Positions 25,879-34,446 of a stretch of DNA of 64,000 bases are shown one piece after another. How positions within the stretch are numbered: position 1 is the first letter of the stretch; each line of letters begins with the position of its first letter. The stretch spans positions 55,859-119,858 of the forward strand of contig JBGUEQ010000007.1 in the NCBI GenBank assembly GCA_041821265.1. The letters run 5' to 3'. A program made the translations under genes and the position numbers. Under the pieces are notes generated by a model, which made no database searches, was not told the origin of the DNA, and worked only from the letters and a program-made list of their open reading frames with translations. The DNA is from Lachnotalea sp041821265. GTDB lineage: Bacteria; Bacillota; Clostridia; Lachnospirales; Lachnospiraceae.

Positions 25879-26428
25879 TGTGATGGTAGTAACCAATCGA
25901 AAGTTATGTAAACAAGAATTAACCAAGCAAGTTGCAAAATTAACTAAATTGAATCCGCAAGGAATTATTTTACGTGAAAAAGATTTAAGTGAAGATCAAT
26001 ATGAGAAATTGTCAATTGAAATTTTAGAAATTTGTCGACAGGGTAACGTAACTTGTATCTTGCATTATTACCCAGAAGTGGCGAAACGACTACATTGTAA
26101 AAATATTCACTTACCACTCCATAAATTAAGAGAAATAAAGTGTGATAGCAGTGATTTTACTATAATTGGTGCTTCTGTTCATTCACGAGAAGAGGCACGA
26201 GAAGCAGAGCAACTAGGAGCAACTTACTTAATGGCTGGTCATGTTTTTGAAACTGATTGTAAAAAGGGAGTAACGCCACGCGGACTAGAATTTTTACGTG
26301 AAATATGTCAAAATGTTACCATACCAGTATATGCTATTGGTGGAATAAAAGAATCAAATGCAGAGCAGGTTATGGCATGCGGTGCAAAAGGGATTTGTAT
26401 GATGTCAACGGTAATGGAGCTTACTTAA
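25856..26428 (+). CDS. thiE: ThiE-like thiamine-phosphate synthase, 190 aa
   Basis: A small TIM-barrel of the ThiE/TenI family. GASVHSREEAREAEQLGATYLMAGHVFETDCKKG, the shared phosphate-binding block, is clear (quoted in two parts: residues near 105-122 and 123-140), as is PVYAIGGI. The N-terminus is shorter than in canonical ThiE, so a TenI-like thiazole tautomerase is possible. The start overlaps thiH, suggesting translational coupling; ATG at 25856 or 25862. Confidence 0.82.
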   Translation: MIMYTFHDVMVVTNRKLCKQELTKQVAKLTKLNPQGIILREKDLSEDQYEKLSIEILEICRQGNVTCILHYYPEVAKRLHCKNIHLPLHKLREIKCDSSDFTIIGASVHSREEAREAEQLGATYLMAGHVFETDCKKGVTPRGLEFLREICQNVTIPVYAIGGIKESNAEQVMACGAKGICMMSTVMELT

Positions 26429-26451
26429 TTATAAGTAAAATATTTATAAAT

Positions 26452-26519
26452 AAAACATGAATAGGTAAAACATGAATAGGTAAAACATGAATAGATAAAC
26501 CATGAATAGATAAACCATC
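26452..26519 (+). repeat. 15-bp tandem repeat, about 4.5 copies
   Basis: The unit AAAACATGAATAGGT occurs exactly at 26452 and 26467, then with one or two changes at 26482, 26497 and partly at 26512. It lies between thiE and its terminator. Confidence 0.85.
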
Positions 26520-26546
26520 AACACTTAGCAATGCTAGGTGTTTTTT
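26520..26546 (+). terminator. Terminator of the thi operon
   Basis: AACACTTAGC (26520-26529) pairs with GCTAGGTGTT (26533-26542) around a 3-base loop, followed by a T tract. Confidence 0.85.
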
Positions 26547-26547
26547 G

Positions 26548-26576
26548 TTGACATTTTAACTACCTGGTATTAATAT
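26548..26576 (+). promoter_or_regulatory. Promoter of the PadR operon
   Basis: TTGACA at 26548-26553, a 17-base spacer and TAATAT at 26571-26576. An inverted repeat, ACTTAGTAATGCTAAAT, lies right after it at 26579-26595 and could be the PadR operator. Confidence 0.6.
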
Positions 26577-26605
26577 ATACTTAGTAATGCTAAATAGGTG
26601 GTGAT

Positions 26606-26953
26606 GTGTTGAATCAAAGATACGAACAGCAAATGAAAAAAGGTGTTTTTGAAATGTTGGTACTAAGGCTTTTAGAAAGTGAAGAAATGTATGGTTATCA
26701 ACTTATTAATGAACTGAAAATCAAGAGTAATGGATTATTCATTTTAAAAGAAGGAACGTTATATCCGATTCTCTATCGACTAGAAGATGATGGCATGGTT
26801 TTTAGTAGGTGGAGTCAACCAAAGGAGAAAGAAGTATCTAGAAAATATTATGTTATCACAGAGAGCGGGAGAGCAACTCTTATCGAGATGAATCAGTTAT
26901 GGTCAGATTTTTCAAAACATATCACATTAATTATGGAGGGAAACAATGAATAA
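26606..26953 (+). CDS. PadR family transcriptional regulator, 115 aa
   Basis: A winged-helix regulator: KGVFEMLVLRLLESEEMYGYQLINEL and the wing LKEGTLYPILYRLEDDGMV are the standard PadR blocks. The start is GTG (26606) or the next TTG, after AGGTGG. It overlaps the following membrane-protein gene by eight bases. PadR proteins often control membrane-stress or transport operons, and this gene probably regulates its own operon from the repeat at 26579. Confidence 0.9.
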   Translation: MLNQRYEQQMKKGVFEMLVLRLLESEEMYGYQLINELKIKSNGLFILKEGTLYPILYRLEDDGMVFSRWSQPKEKEVSRKYYVITESGRATLIEMNQLWSDFSKHITLIMEGNNE

Positions 26954-27596
26954 GGATAAATATGTAAGGGCTATTTTAAAAAAATTAAGTTGTACTGGTA
27001 AGAAAAAGAAAGAAATTGAAAAGGAATTGATTTCAGATATTCAGATTGCAATGGAAAATGGGGAAACGTGGCAAGAGATATCTATAAGAATGGGAACCCC
27101 TGTAACAATAGCTTCAGAGTTTAACGATAATTTTTCAGAAGCAGAAATAAAAGCAGCAAAGAAAATAAAACTTGTGAAAATTATAATAATTGTGCTTGTT
27201 TTCGCTGCGATGATTGGAATTGTCACTAATTGGATGAGTCTAAAAACGTCTGCTATCGATAGTAATAGTATTTTTGATGAACAGGCAGTTATTAAGCAGG
27301 CAGAAGAGATTATTCTCTTGGCCAATTCAGATGATTACGACACAATTAAGGATCAATACGCCAATTCGGTGCTGAAACCGTTATTTGATGGAAGCAAAAT
27401 ACTAGAAGTTAAAAAACAATTTTCATTAGATTGGGGAGATTTTAAATCATTTGGAAATGCCTATACGTTTGAAAACAGTCAAATGGGCAAGCATTATGCA
27501 GGCATTGAGATGAGTGCACTTTATGATAATATAAGTATTACTTATTCATTGGCATTTGATAAAGACATGAAACTTGCAGCATTTTACATGAAGTAG
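26946..27596 (+). CDS. HAAS/DUF1700-like and DUF3887 membrane protein, 216 aa
   Basis: The N-terminal ~75 residues (YVRAILKKLSCTGKKKKEIEKELISDI) match the HAAS/DUF1700 domain that usually accompanies PadR. One membrane helix follows (about 78-97), then an extracytoplasmic DUF3887-like domain (IILLANSDDYDTIKDQ... SLDWGDFKSFGNAYTF). The role is unknown. ATGGAGGG precedes the ATG, inside the padR 3' end. Confidence 0.8.
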   Translation: MNKDKYVRAILKKLSCTGKKKKEIEKELISDIQIAMENGETWQEISIRMGTPVTIASEFNDNFSEAEIKAAKKIKLVKIIIIVLVFAAMIGIVTNWMSLKTSAIDSNSIFDEQAVIKQAEEIILLANSDDYDTIKDQYANSVLKPLFDGSKILEVKKQFSLDWGDFKSFGNAYTFENSQMGKHYAGIEMSALYDNISITYSLAFDKDMKLAAFYMK

Positions 27597-27607
27597 GGGG
27601 TGCTAGT

Positions 27608-27986
27608 GTGTGGCTTAAACTTTTTATATTGATTAGTAATTTATTAATTCCACTAATTATGGTTTTCTTTGGGAATTTATTTCAAAAAACATGCACCTAA
27701 AAATATAAATGGACTATATGGATATCGGACAACGATGTCTATGAAGAATCAAGAAACCTGGGAATTTGCTCATCATTAGTGTGCAAAGATATGGAAAAAA
27801 GTTGGATTTTTGACTTTGATTCTTTCTTTACTAATTACCGTAGTTTCATTTACTAGGAATGATAATATACAATCAATTATTAGCATTGTGTTGGTTACGA
27901 TACAAACAATAATGCTTGTTATATCTATTATTCCAGTAGAAAATGAATTAAAAAGGCATTTTGATAAAAACGGTAATAAGAAGTAA
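27608..27986 (+). pseudogene. SdpI-like membrane protein, frameshifted and interrupted
   Basis: Starts at a GTG after AGGGGGTG. The first helix (LKLFILISNLLIPLIMVFFGN) reads in one frame; the signature NGLYGYRTTMSMKNQETWEFAHH continues in the +1 frame after a shift near 27690, then meets a TAG before CAKIWKKVGFLTLIL and further helices. SdpI-family proteins are immunity or signalling membrane proteins. The two lesions indicate an inactive gene. Confidence 0.75.
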
Positions 27987-28056
27987 GATAGAACAGTAGA
28001 TGAAATGGTAAATAGTAGTAACAATTAATTTAAATAAATGCGAGGGGGGATACACA

Positions 28057-28803
28057 ATGTGGTTTATGGTCATTTTATTTGGAATAATCACGGTTACACT
28101 TTTGTCGGGGAAAGGTGGATTCTTGATTGCGGGGTATAATCTAGCAAGTAAAGAAGAAAAAGCAAAATATAATGAAAAGAAATTAAGCCGTGTTATGGGT
28201 GGATGTACTGGAGTTATAATGATAATGTTTGTTATTATAGCAATCTTTAAAGATCAGTTTTTGGACAATTTCAGTTGGTTACTTCTAACGATTATAATTA
28301 TGGATGTAATTGTAACTATGATTCTTGCTAATACAATTTGTAAATCAAAACAAGAATTTATCAGTGAGATTGAAGATGAAAGAGAAATAGCAAAAAGCCG
28401 TAGTATGAAGAAGTATACATGGGTATTTACTATTATGATATTTTGTGTAGTAGGTGCACTTTTAGTAACAGGGAATGTAACGGTCCAATTAAAAGAGGAT
28501 ATGATTGAAATAAATAGTTCCGATTGGAGTGATAAAACAATTTCTTATGATGAAATCAACTCAGTTTCTTATACAGAAAATATCACTGTGGGACGAAGAA
28601 CAAACGGAATAGGAAGCTTTAAAATGCAGGAAGGTCATTTCAAAAATACACAGTATGGTAATTACATTTTGTATTCTTATATAAAATGCAAAAGTTATAT
28701 AGTATTAGAAACGAACAGCGGAATGGTTGTAATCAATGCGAAAGATAACCATGAGACCAAAACATTATATGAGGCGATTAAGCAAAAAGTAAATGAACAC
28801 TAA
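28057..28803 (+). CDS. DUF3784 plus PH-like domain membrane protein, 248 aa
   Basis: The N-terminus carries the DUF3784 signature (FLIAGYNLASKEEKAKYNEKKLS) between hydrophobic segments, as in the gene at 13032. Two more helices lie near 75-95 and 125-150, then a beta-rich C-terminal PH-like region (EDMIEINSSDWSDKTISYDEI). The function is unknown. GAGGGGGG precedes the ATG. Its last codons are part of an 18-bp tandem repeat. Confidence 0.78.
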   Translation: MWFMVILFGIITVTLLSGKGGFLIAGYNLASKEEKAKYNEKKLSRVMGGCTGVIMIMFVIIAIFKDQFLDNFSWLLLTIIIMDVIVTMILANTICKSKQEFISEIEDEREIAKSRSMKKYTWVFTIMIFCVVGALLVTGNVTVQLKEDMIEINSSDWSDKTISYDEINSVSYTENITVGRRTNGIGSFKMQEGHFKNTQYGNYILYSYIKCKSYIVLETNSGMVVINAKDNHETKTLYEAIKQKVNEH

Positions 28804-28855
28804 AAAGTAAATGAACACTAAAAAGTAAATGAGCACTAAAAAGTAAATGAGTAGT
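28784..28855 (+). repeat. 18-bp tandem repeat, four copies, spanning a stop codon
   Basis: AAAAAGTAAATGAACACT is repeated exactly at 28784 and 28802, then with small changes at 28820 and 28838. The first copy encodes the last residues and stop of the preceding gene (KVNEH, then TAA), so later copies repeat the end of the gene. Confidence 0.9.
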
Positions 28856-28880
28856 AAAAAAATATTATTCAAAAAATATC

Positions 28881-28909
28881 TTGACATTAGTTTTATATAA
28901 AACTATAAT
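28881..28909 (+). promoter_or_regulatory. Consensus promoter of the MarR gene
   Basis: TTGACA (28881-28886), a 17-base spacer and TATAAT (28904-28909), a full consensus match. The spacer is largely a palindrome. The start codon at 28916 is seven bases after the -10, at the expected transcription start. Confidence 0.88.
28888..28905. promoter_or_regulatory. MarR operator palindrome, site 1
   Basis: TAGTTTTATATAAAACTA is an 18-bp perfect palindrome between -35 and -10, where a bound MarR dimer would block RNA polymerase. An identical copy lies at 29514. Confidence 0.75.
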
Positions 28910-28915
28910 ACGATT

Positions 28916-29338
28916 ATGAAAGCAAAAGATGTGATATCATTAATATCAAAAATTAGGGAAAAAGTGAATAAGTTAATTGTAAATGAAATGTCTCAAAATG
29001 GAATGGAAGGAATTGTTACGTCACACGGTGACATCATCAATGCACTCTATAACAACAAAAGAATGACAATGGCAGAGATTGCTGATAAAATTGGCAAAGA
29101 TAAATCCACAGTTACTGTTCTCATTGAGAAGTTGGTAAAGCTTGGGTACGTAACAAAAGAGAGAAATCCAGAGGACACTAGGGTGATTGAAGTAACTTTA
29201 ACAAATGAAGGAAATGAGCTCAAACCTTTATTTGAAGCAATATCAATAAAAATTCTAGATGCTTTTTATCGAGACATTTCAGAACAAGACAAGGTAGAAT
29301 TAGCCCGTATTTTAAATATCATTTATACCAATCTTTAA
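28916..29338 (+). CDS. MarR family transcriptional regulator, 140 aa
   Basis: A winged-helix dimeric regulator: helix-turn-helix MAEIADKIGKDKSTVTVLIEKLVKLGYV and the wing ERNPEDTRVIEVTLT are typical of MarR. No ribosome binding site exists because the ATG falls at the predicted transcription start, so the mRNA is probably leaderless. It likely represses itself through the palindrome in its promoter and the hydrolase gene through the second copy. The inducing ligand is unknown. Confidence 0.9.
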   Translation: MKAKDVISLISKIREKVNKLIVNEMSQNGMEGIVTSHGDIINALYNNKRMTMAEIADKIGKDKSTVTVLIEKLVKLGYVTKERNPEDTRVIEVTLTNEGNELKPLFEAISIKILDAFYRDISEQDKVELARILNIIYTNL

Positions 29339-29417
29339 TTCATAAGAGCGGAGAACAATTAAAATAAGCTCATTTTTTATTTTGTAGGAAAATTTCTAAC
29401 TTCCATATAAAGTAAGA

Positions 29418-29510
29418 ATGCACGGTGTGTCCCAATACACACGAGGTGGGTTGCTGCACAACCTGAATGTGCACGAGAGTGTCTAGAAGAAGGCGCTCTT
29501 TTATACAGAT
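29418..29510 (+). repeat. Dispersed repeat family R2, copy C
   Basis: The block GTTGCTGCACAACCTG followed by GTGCACGAGAGTGTCT aligns with copy A at 5095-5130 (GTTGCTACGCAACCCG, GGCGCAAGAGTGTCT). Confidence 0.5.
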
Positions 29511-29513
29511 AAA

Positions 29514-29531
29514 TAGTTTTATATAAAACTA
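29514..29531. promoter_or_regulatory. MarR operator palindrome, site 2
   Basis: TAGTTTTATATAAAACTA, identical over all 18 bases to the site in the marR promoter, lies 32 bases before the hydrolase start codon. Confidence 0.75.
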
Positions 29532-29562
29532 AAATTTATCATAAGTCTAGGAGGAAATAAGA

Positions 29563-30381
29563 ATGATTGATTACACAAAAAAATTACCGAAACACATAGA
29601 CAAATACATAGGTGAAAATGATTTGTTTTTAGAAATTTATAAAGATAAAACAAATGATAAAAAACCACCTTTACTTTTTATTCATGGTGCCTATACTGGA
29701 AGCTGGATGTGGAGTAAATATATCCCACATTTTGTGGATGAGGGATGGAATTGCTACGTAATGAATATGAGAAGTCATTATAAAAGTAGAGGTATGGATT
29801 TGACTAAAATATCGATTGCAGATTATTTGGATGATATAAGAGAAGTAATTACGGAGTGTGGGGAACCGCCGGTTATAATTGGATTTAGTATGGGAGGAAT
29901 ATTGAGCCAGAAAATAGCAGAAGAAATTAAATTAGCAGGTTTAATATTGATAGATACAACAATTTGTAAGGAAGTGTATGAAATGGCACCATATAAGTCG
30001 GGAGAGATGAGCTTAACAGAAGAAATTATTGAACCATCACCGAATCGTGATGAAATTTCTAGCATCGATGAATCGGCAGATGATATTGCTTTTGAAAGAA
30101 AGTATTTACAAATGGAATCTTCAAAAGCAAGAAATGAATATGGAGACTACGAAAAAGATGGTGGAATTTCAGTGAATAACAGTTTAGTAAACTGTCCTTG
30201 TTTTACCATTAGTGCAGTTGCGAGTGAAGAAGATGATGTAAGAGGAAAAGCAACAGCAACCTATTTCAATGCCCAATATTTAGGTCTGTGGAACACGACT
30301 CATACCGGATTATTAGTCGGTCAAAGGTATAACGAAGTAGTAGTGAGCATATTGAAGTGGTTAGGAACAAGCTTGCTTTAA
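29563..30381 (+). CDS. Alpha/beta hydrolase, 272 aa
   Basis: A cytoplasmic alpha/beta-hydrolase. The oxyanion region is FIHGAYTGSWMW (about 46-57), the nucleophile elbow is GFSMGG, with Ser near residue 112, and the catalytic His is probably in NTTHTGLL near the C-terminus. The substrate is unknown. AGGAGG precedes the ATG. The MarR palindrome just upstream suggests control by the adjacent MarR protein, a common pairing for detoxifying esterases. Confidence 0.87.
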   Translation: MIDYTKKLPKHIDKYIGENDLFLEIYKDKTNDKKPPLLFIHGAYTGSWMWSKYIPHFVDEGWNCYVMNMRSHYKSRGMDLTKISIADYLDDIREVITECGEPPVIIGFSMGGILSQKIAEEIKLAGLILIDTTICKEVYEMAPYKSGEMSLTEEIIEPSPNRDEISSIDESADDIAFERKYLQMESSKARNEYGDYEKDGGISVNNSLVNCPCFTISAVASEEDDVRGKATATYFNAQYLGLWNTTHTGLLVGQRYNEVVVSILKWLGTSLL

Positions 30382-30394
30382 TATTTTATAGATT

Positions 30395-32950
30395 CTAAAG
30401 TGGATACGAAAGTATCCACTTTTCAAGATCTTGTTGGCTTGTTGGTTTAGAATATAAATATCCTTGAATTTTATCACACCCATTTGCTTGTAAATATTCA
30501 GCCTGTTCAAGGGTTTCAACACCTTCTGCAACAATAGAAAGATTCATTTTATGACCAAGATCAATAATGACATCTGCCAGGTTGATTTCAGAACCTGGAT
30601 CAGTAATATCATCAACAAAAATTTTGTCTATTTTTAAGGTGGTAATTGGAATATGTTTTAAATAGGCAAGAGAGGAATAGCCAGTTCCAAAATCATCAAG
30701 AGCAATACTAATACCCATTTCTCTAAGTTCCTTAAATTTTGATGAAAGTAAATCAGCGGATTCCATAATAACAGTTTCTGTAATTTCTAGTTCCAGCAGA
30801 TGTACTGGAAAATCAAATTTGCTAATAACATCCCTAACAATGGATATAAAATTATCCTGCATTAATTGGATTGCGGAAATATTAACAGATAAGTGAAAAC
30901 TTTTATTGTACTTATCATTAATTGATTTAATGTATTTACAGGAATTGCGAAGAATCCATTCACCCAGAGTAATAATAAAACCGGTTTCCTCAGAAATACC
31001 AATGAATCGGATCGGAGACATCATACCAAGTTCAGGTGAATCCCAGCGGATTAAAGCTTCAAACCCATCAATTTTTTGTGTATCAGTCATAATTTGAGCT
31101 TGATAATAAATTTTGAACTCATTATCATTCAATGCATTATTAAAATATTTTTCAATATTGATACGTTCTAATAGTTCATCACTTATGAGCTGATTAAAGA
31201 AAGAAACCCCATTTTTTCCACTATTTTTAACCTTATACATTGCTATATCTGCGTTTCGAAGAAGCGTTTCTATATCAGTACCATTTTCAGGTGAAATAGA
31301 AATTCCAATGCTTACAGTTAGTGCGAGTGTATTTTCAAGAATTTTAAACGGAGAGGATAAAAGTTTGATAATATCTAATGCAAATTGATACGCACTGTTT
31401 TTGCTTTCTATCTCTTGAACAAAATAAACAAATTCATCGCCACCAAGGCGGATAAGAAAATGGTTGTTAGAACCTAATGAGGATAAACGTTCACTGATTT
31501 TCTTTAGCAACAAGTCTCCTATATTATGACCAAGAGAATCATTTACAAATTTGAAATTGTCAATATCGATAAAAAACAACGATGCTCCTTGTGGAGTCTT
31601 TTTCAATAATTCATCAATTTCTTCATATAAATACAGGCGGTTTTTAAGTCCTGTCAAAGTATCATGATGTGCAAGACGGTAAAGTTCATCGCTTTTATCT
31701 GCTAAAAGTTGATGGGCAGTAGCGAGATTGGCATATTGCGCCCTGATTTCTTCTTCAGTTGCTGTGAGCTCTTCATATAATTGGGAAAGTTCTTCGTTAT
31801 TATTTTGCAGAACTTTTTTCATGTTATTAATTTTTCTGATATAAAATAAAAGAATCATAGTGAAAAGAATAAGCAGTATAAAAATGCAAGTCACCGAAAT
31901 AACAAGAGTTTTATATGTTTTAATAAATGAAAAAGGTTGATTTATTAATGTGTTATTAATTGGTAAATCCTGTATGGGAATATTGTATTTTTCTAAAACC
32001 GAATAATCAAAAATATATCGGGCTGTACCATTTTGTATGATTGGAATGGAAGATGCTTGTTCGCCTGATAAAATACGAATTGCAAGTTCCCCCGTGGATT
32101 CACCTAAGAGCTTACCATCGCTAAGATATCCCCCCAAAACACCGTATCCAAGATCAAAATCATAGATATGATAAATTGGAACCGGAGAAACATTACTTAA
32201 ATCTTGGCAAAACTGTTCGTGAGAAATATATTGATTGTCTGAGTTAAAGGAATAAGAGGCCATAAGTACTATGCTGTTGCTATCTGCTAGTTGTACAGTG
32301 TCGAGAATATCTTGTGTACTCATATTAGTTAATGTAACGACTTTTACTGTAGGGGATAATTCTTGTGCCGCTTGCATACAAAGCTTACCTGCCGAAAGAC
32401 CACTTTCTGTATTATCATAAACCAAATAAATGGTATCTAGCGATGGATTGATCTCTTTCGCCACTTGTAATGTCTTTAATGGATCAATTTCTTCAAGAAC
32501 CCCAGTGTAATTTGTTACACCAGGACTCATATTGGCAAGGCCTTCCGTGTTAATTCCTGAAAAAACAATTGGTGCATTAGAAAAAAGCTCTTTTCTATTT
32601 TCAGTAGCAAATGAAAATGCAGCATCGTCGGTACAAATTATTAAATCAATGTTTTGATCTTGATATTTAAATTTAAAACCGTTGTAAACGTTTGTTAAGT
32701 TTTCTTGAGATGGGTAGCGCTTCCAATCTAAATATTCCACAGAAATCGAACTATTAACAGTAGAATTGTACAAGGTGGAAAGAATTTCATTGGTCTGTTC
32801 GTCTGTCCAAGTATAACCACTATGGTAGGAATTTAGAATAAGAACCTTCTTATTTTCATTAGAGTCAAGGGCGTAGACCGGTAGTGAACATTTTATAAAA
32901 AAAAGAAAAAACAGTAGTGAAAATAAAAATGGGGTAATTTTTTTTCTCAT
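30395..32950 (-). CDS. Substrate-binding/GGDEF/EAL cyclic-di-GMP protein, 851 aa
   Basis: A membrane-anchored cyclic-di-GMP enzyme. After a signal-type N-terminal helix (about 7-27), residues 30-330 resemble an ABC-type periplasmic substrate-binding domain (ABC_sub_bind; ILNSYHSGYTWTDEQ). A membrane helix lies near 345-370, then a coiled coil, a GGDEF domain with intact GGDEF at 503-507, and an EAL domain with intact EAL at 631-633 plus DDFGTGYSSL. Both motifs look catalytically competent, so it could make or break cyclic di-GMP; the extracellular domain probably senses a small molecule. AGGAGCC precedes the ATG. Confidence 0.9.
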   Translation of the reverse strand: MRKKITPFLFSLLFFLFFIKCSLPVYALDSNENKKVLILNSYHSGYTWTDEQTNEILSTLYNSTVNSSISVEYLDWKRYPSQENLTNVYNGFKFKYQDQNIDLIICTDDAAFSFATENRKELFSNAPIVFSGINTEGLANMSPGVTNYTGVLEEIDPLKTLQVAKEINPSLDTIYLVYDNTESGLSAGKLCMQAAQELSPTVKVVTLTNMSTQDILDTVQLADSNSIVLMASYSFNSDNQYISHEQFCQDLSNVSPVPIYHIYDFDLGYGVLGGYLSDGKLLGESTGELAIRILSGEQASSIPIIQNGTARYIFDYSVLEKYNIPIQDLPINNTLINQPFSFIKTYKTLVISVTCIFILLILFTMILLFYIRKINNMKKVLQNNNEELSQLYEELTATEEEIRAQYANLATAHQLLADKSDELYRLAHHDTLTGLKNRLYLYEEIDELLKKTPQGASLFFIDIDNFKFVNDSLGHNIGDLLLKKISERLSSLGSNNHFLIRLGGDEFVYFVQEIESKNSAYQFALDIIKLLSSPFKILENTLALTVSIGISISPENGTDIETLLRNADIAMYKVKNSGKNGVSFFNQLISDELLERINIEKYFNNALNDNEFKIYYQAQIMTDTQKIDGFEALIRWDSPELGMMSPIRFIGISEETGFIITLGEWILRNSCKYIKSINDKYNKSFHLSVNISAIQLMQDNFISIVRDVISKFDFPVHLLELEITETVIMESADLLSSKFKELREMGISIALDDFGTGYSSLAYLKHIPITTLKIDKIFVDDITDPGSEINLADVIIDLGHKMNLSIVAEGVETLEQAEYLQANGCDKIQGYLYSKPTSQQDLEKWILSYPL
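30397..30423. terminator. Bidirectional terminator between convergent genes
   Basis: AAAGTGGATAC and GTATCCACTTT form an 11-bp perfect stem with a GAAA loop. On the minus strand it lies inside the last codons of the GGDEF-EAL gene. Confidence 0.75.
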
Positions 32951-33145
32951 AGGCTCCTCATTAATTCATTAAATTGAATAATTTGTCTAGTTATTTAATA
33001 TATTGAAATATTATACCAAATCTTGTATTAATTTGGTAGTAAAATTTATAATTAAGAAAAATTAGTAAAAATTTAATAAATAGCATAGAAATTTTATAAT
33101 AAACTCAAAATTTTTTGAAATATTTATTTAGGTTCGCACTAATAC

Positions 33146-34048
33146 TTAGCTCTCTCTTGAAAACAAACTGTTGGATATCATGCCAACAATAATGAACAAA
33201 ATTCCAATAAATCCTTCAAGAGTAGGAATGCTATCTCCTAGAAAAACAATTCCACCTAATAAAGTAAAAATAACTTCGCCAGCTTGTGTAGATTCAATGA
33301 CTGCGAGTTGTTTAGAATTTGATTTTACATAAGCAGTAGCTTGGAAAAATAGTAATGTTGCAATAATGCCTGAAAAAAGAGCGACACTCAAAGACTGAAT
33401 TATCTGAAATTCGGAGGGAATTCCTAATTTTGTATAGCCGTAAATGGCTACTATACACCAAAAGGGCATACTACATAGAGTCATTCCATATACACGTTCT
33501 ATGGTTGATAAATTATCATCACATAATTGCATCATCTTTCGATTTCCAAGTGGATAGGAAACTGCTGCTGCAAGAATGGGTAGCAAGGTTAAAGCCGTTG
33601 TTTGTAGTTCACAATTTCGAAGATTATGCAATTGTAATAAAAAAACGCCTCCTAAAATAATTCCTGATGCTAACAAATTTTTAATTGGTATTTTCTTACC
33701 GAATAGTGGAGTTAATAAAACCCCCATCACAATGGTTATTTGCCAAGTAGCTGCAATAAGCCAAGATTCTCCATAATCACCTGCAAAAGAAAGTGGAGTA
33801 TAAAAAAATCCGAAACCAACGGTACTCCAAATAATCCAACTTTTCCAATGCTTTTTAATTTCTGCATGAATGAGAGAAAATCCATATTTCTTCCAAACAA
33901 TAAAAGCCAGAATGGGAGCAGAAAATATATAACGAAGGCTTGCGCTCCATACCCAACTTCCACCAGATAGATGCATACTTCTGTTTAATATAAAGGTAAA
34001 TGCAAAAAAGAAAGAACCAGCAATACCTAAAATTAATGCTTTTTTCAT
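33146..34048 (-). CDS. DMT-superfamily multidrug efflux transporter, 300 aa
   Basis: Ten hydrophobic segments, no signal sequence. The start ILGIAGSFFFAFTFILNRSMHLSGGSWVWSASLRY and GESWLIAATWQITIVMG identify the EmrE-like 'multidrug resistance efflux transporter' family of the drug/metabolite transporter superfamily (cited here in short pieces of one segment). The actual substrate is unknown. AGGAGATT precedes the ATG. Confidence 0.82.
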   Translation of the reverse strand: MKKALILGIAGSFFFAFTFILNRSMHLSGGSWVWSASLRYIFSAPILAFIVWKKYGFSLIHAEIKKHWKSWIIWSTVGFGFFYTPLSFAGDYGESWLIAATWQITIVMGVLLTPLFGKKIPIKNLLASGIILGGVFLLQLHNLRNCELQTTALTLLPILAAAVSYPLGNRKMMQLCDDNLSTIERVYGMTLCSMPFWCIVAIYGYTKLGIPSEFQIIQSLSVALFSGIIATLLFFQATAYVKSNSKQLAVIESTQAGEVIFTLLGGIVFLGDSIPTLEGFIGILFIIVGMISNSLFSRES

Positions 34049-34446
34049 TTTAAATCTCCTATCGATATGTAAGAATGAAAAATATTTTTAGTTGTTTTTA
34101 GAAAGATTATAATTAAAATGCGTCATAGCGTATATATGAAAGCATTGTTTAGTAAAAACTAAAGTTTATGTACAATAAGTTGTAATGAAAAAAGTTATAA
34201 CATAAAATTTTTTTTGTGTCAAACTAAAAAAAATCTGATTAAACTTAAACCAAAACTTAATAATTAAAATAAACCGAAAATAAACAATTAAAATAAAACA
34301 GAATTAAATCACTCATCACAATGATGCTAGTAAGAATTTATTTATAAAAGTTTTTATTTTACCCCTAGCCAAATTTAAAAAGTTAGTATAAAATAAATAT
34401 AATAATAGTTATCATTATTAAATTATAATACAAGAGGGTGAATGCA
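34049..34446. other. Intergenic region, divergent control of nrdA and the DMT gene
   Basis: Very AT-rich, no gene. Two TATAAT boxes (34398-34403, 34424-34429) and a Fur-like palindrome at 34401-34419 lie before nrdA. No NrdR-box pair was recognised. Confidence 0.45.
34401..34419. promoter_or_regulatory. Fur-box-like palindrome before nrdA
   Basis: AATAATAGTTATCATTATT matches the 19-base Fur consensus at 14 of 19 positions and overlaps a possible -10. In such AT-rich DNA chance matches are easy. Confidence 0.3.

Noticed and set aside
26452..26519. Short regular repeats as a possible CRISPR
   Set aside because: The 15-bp units are directly adjacent with no spacers; this is a simple tandem repeat. 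The 18-bp repeat at 28784 is rejected as CRISPR for the same reason.
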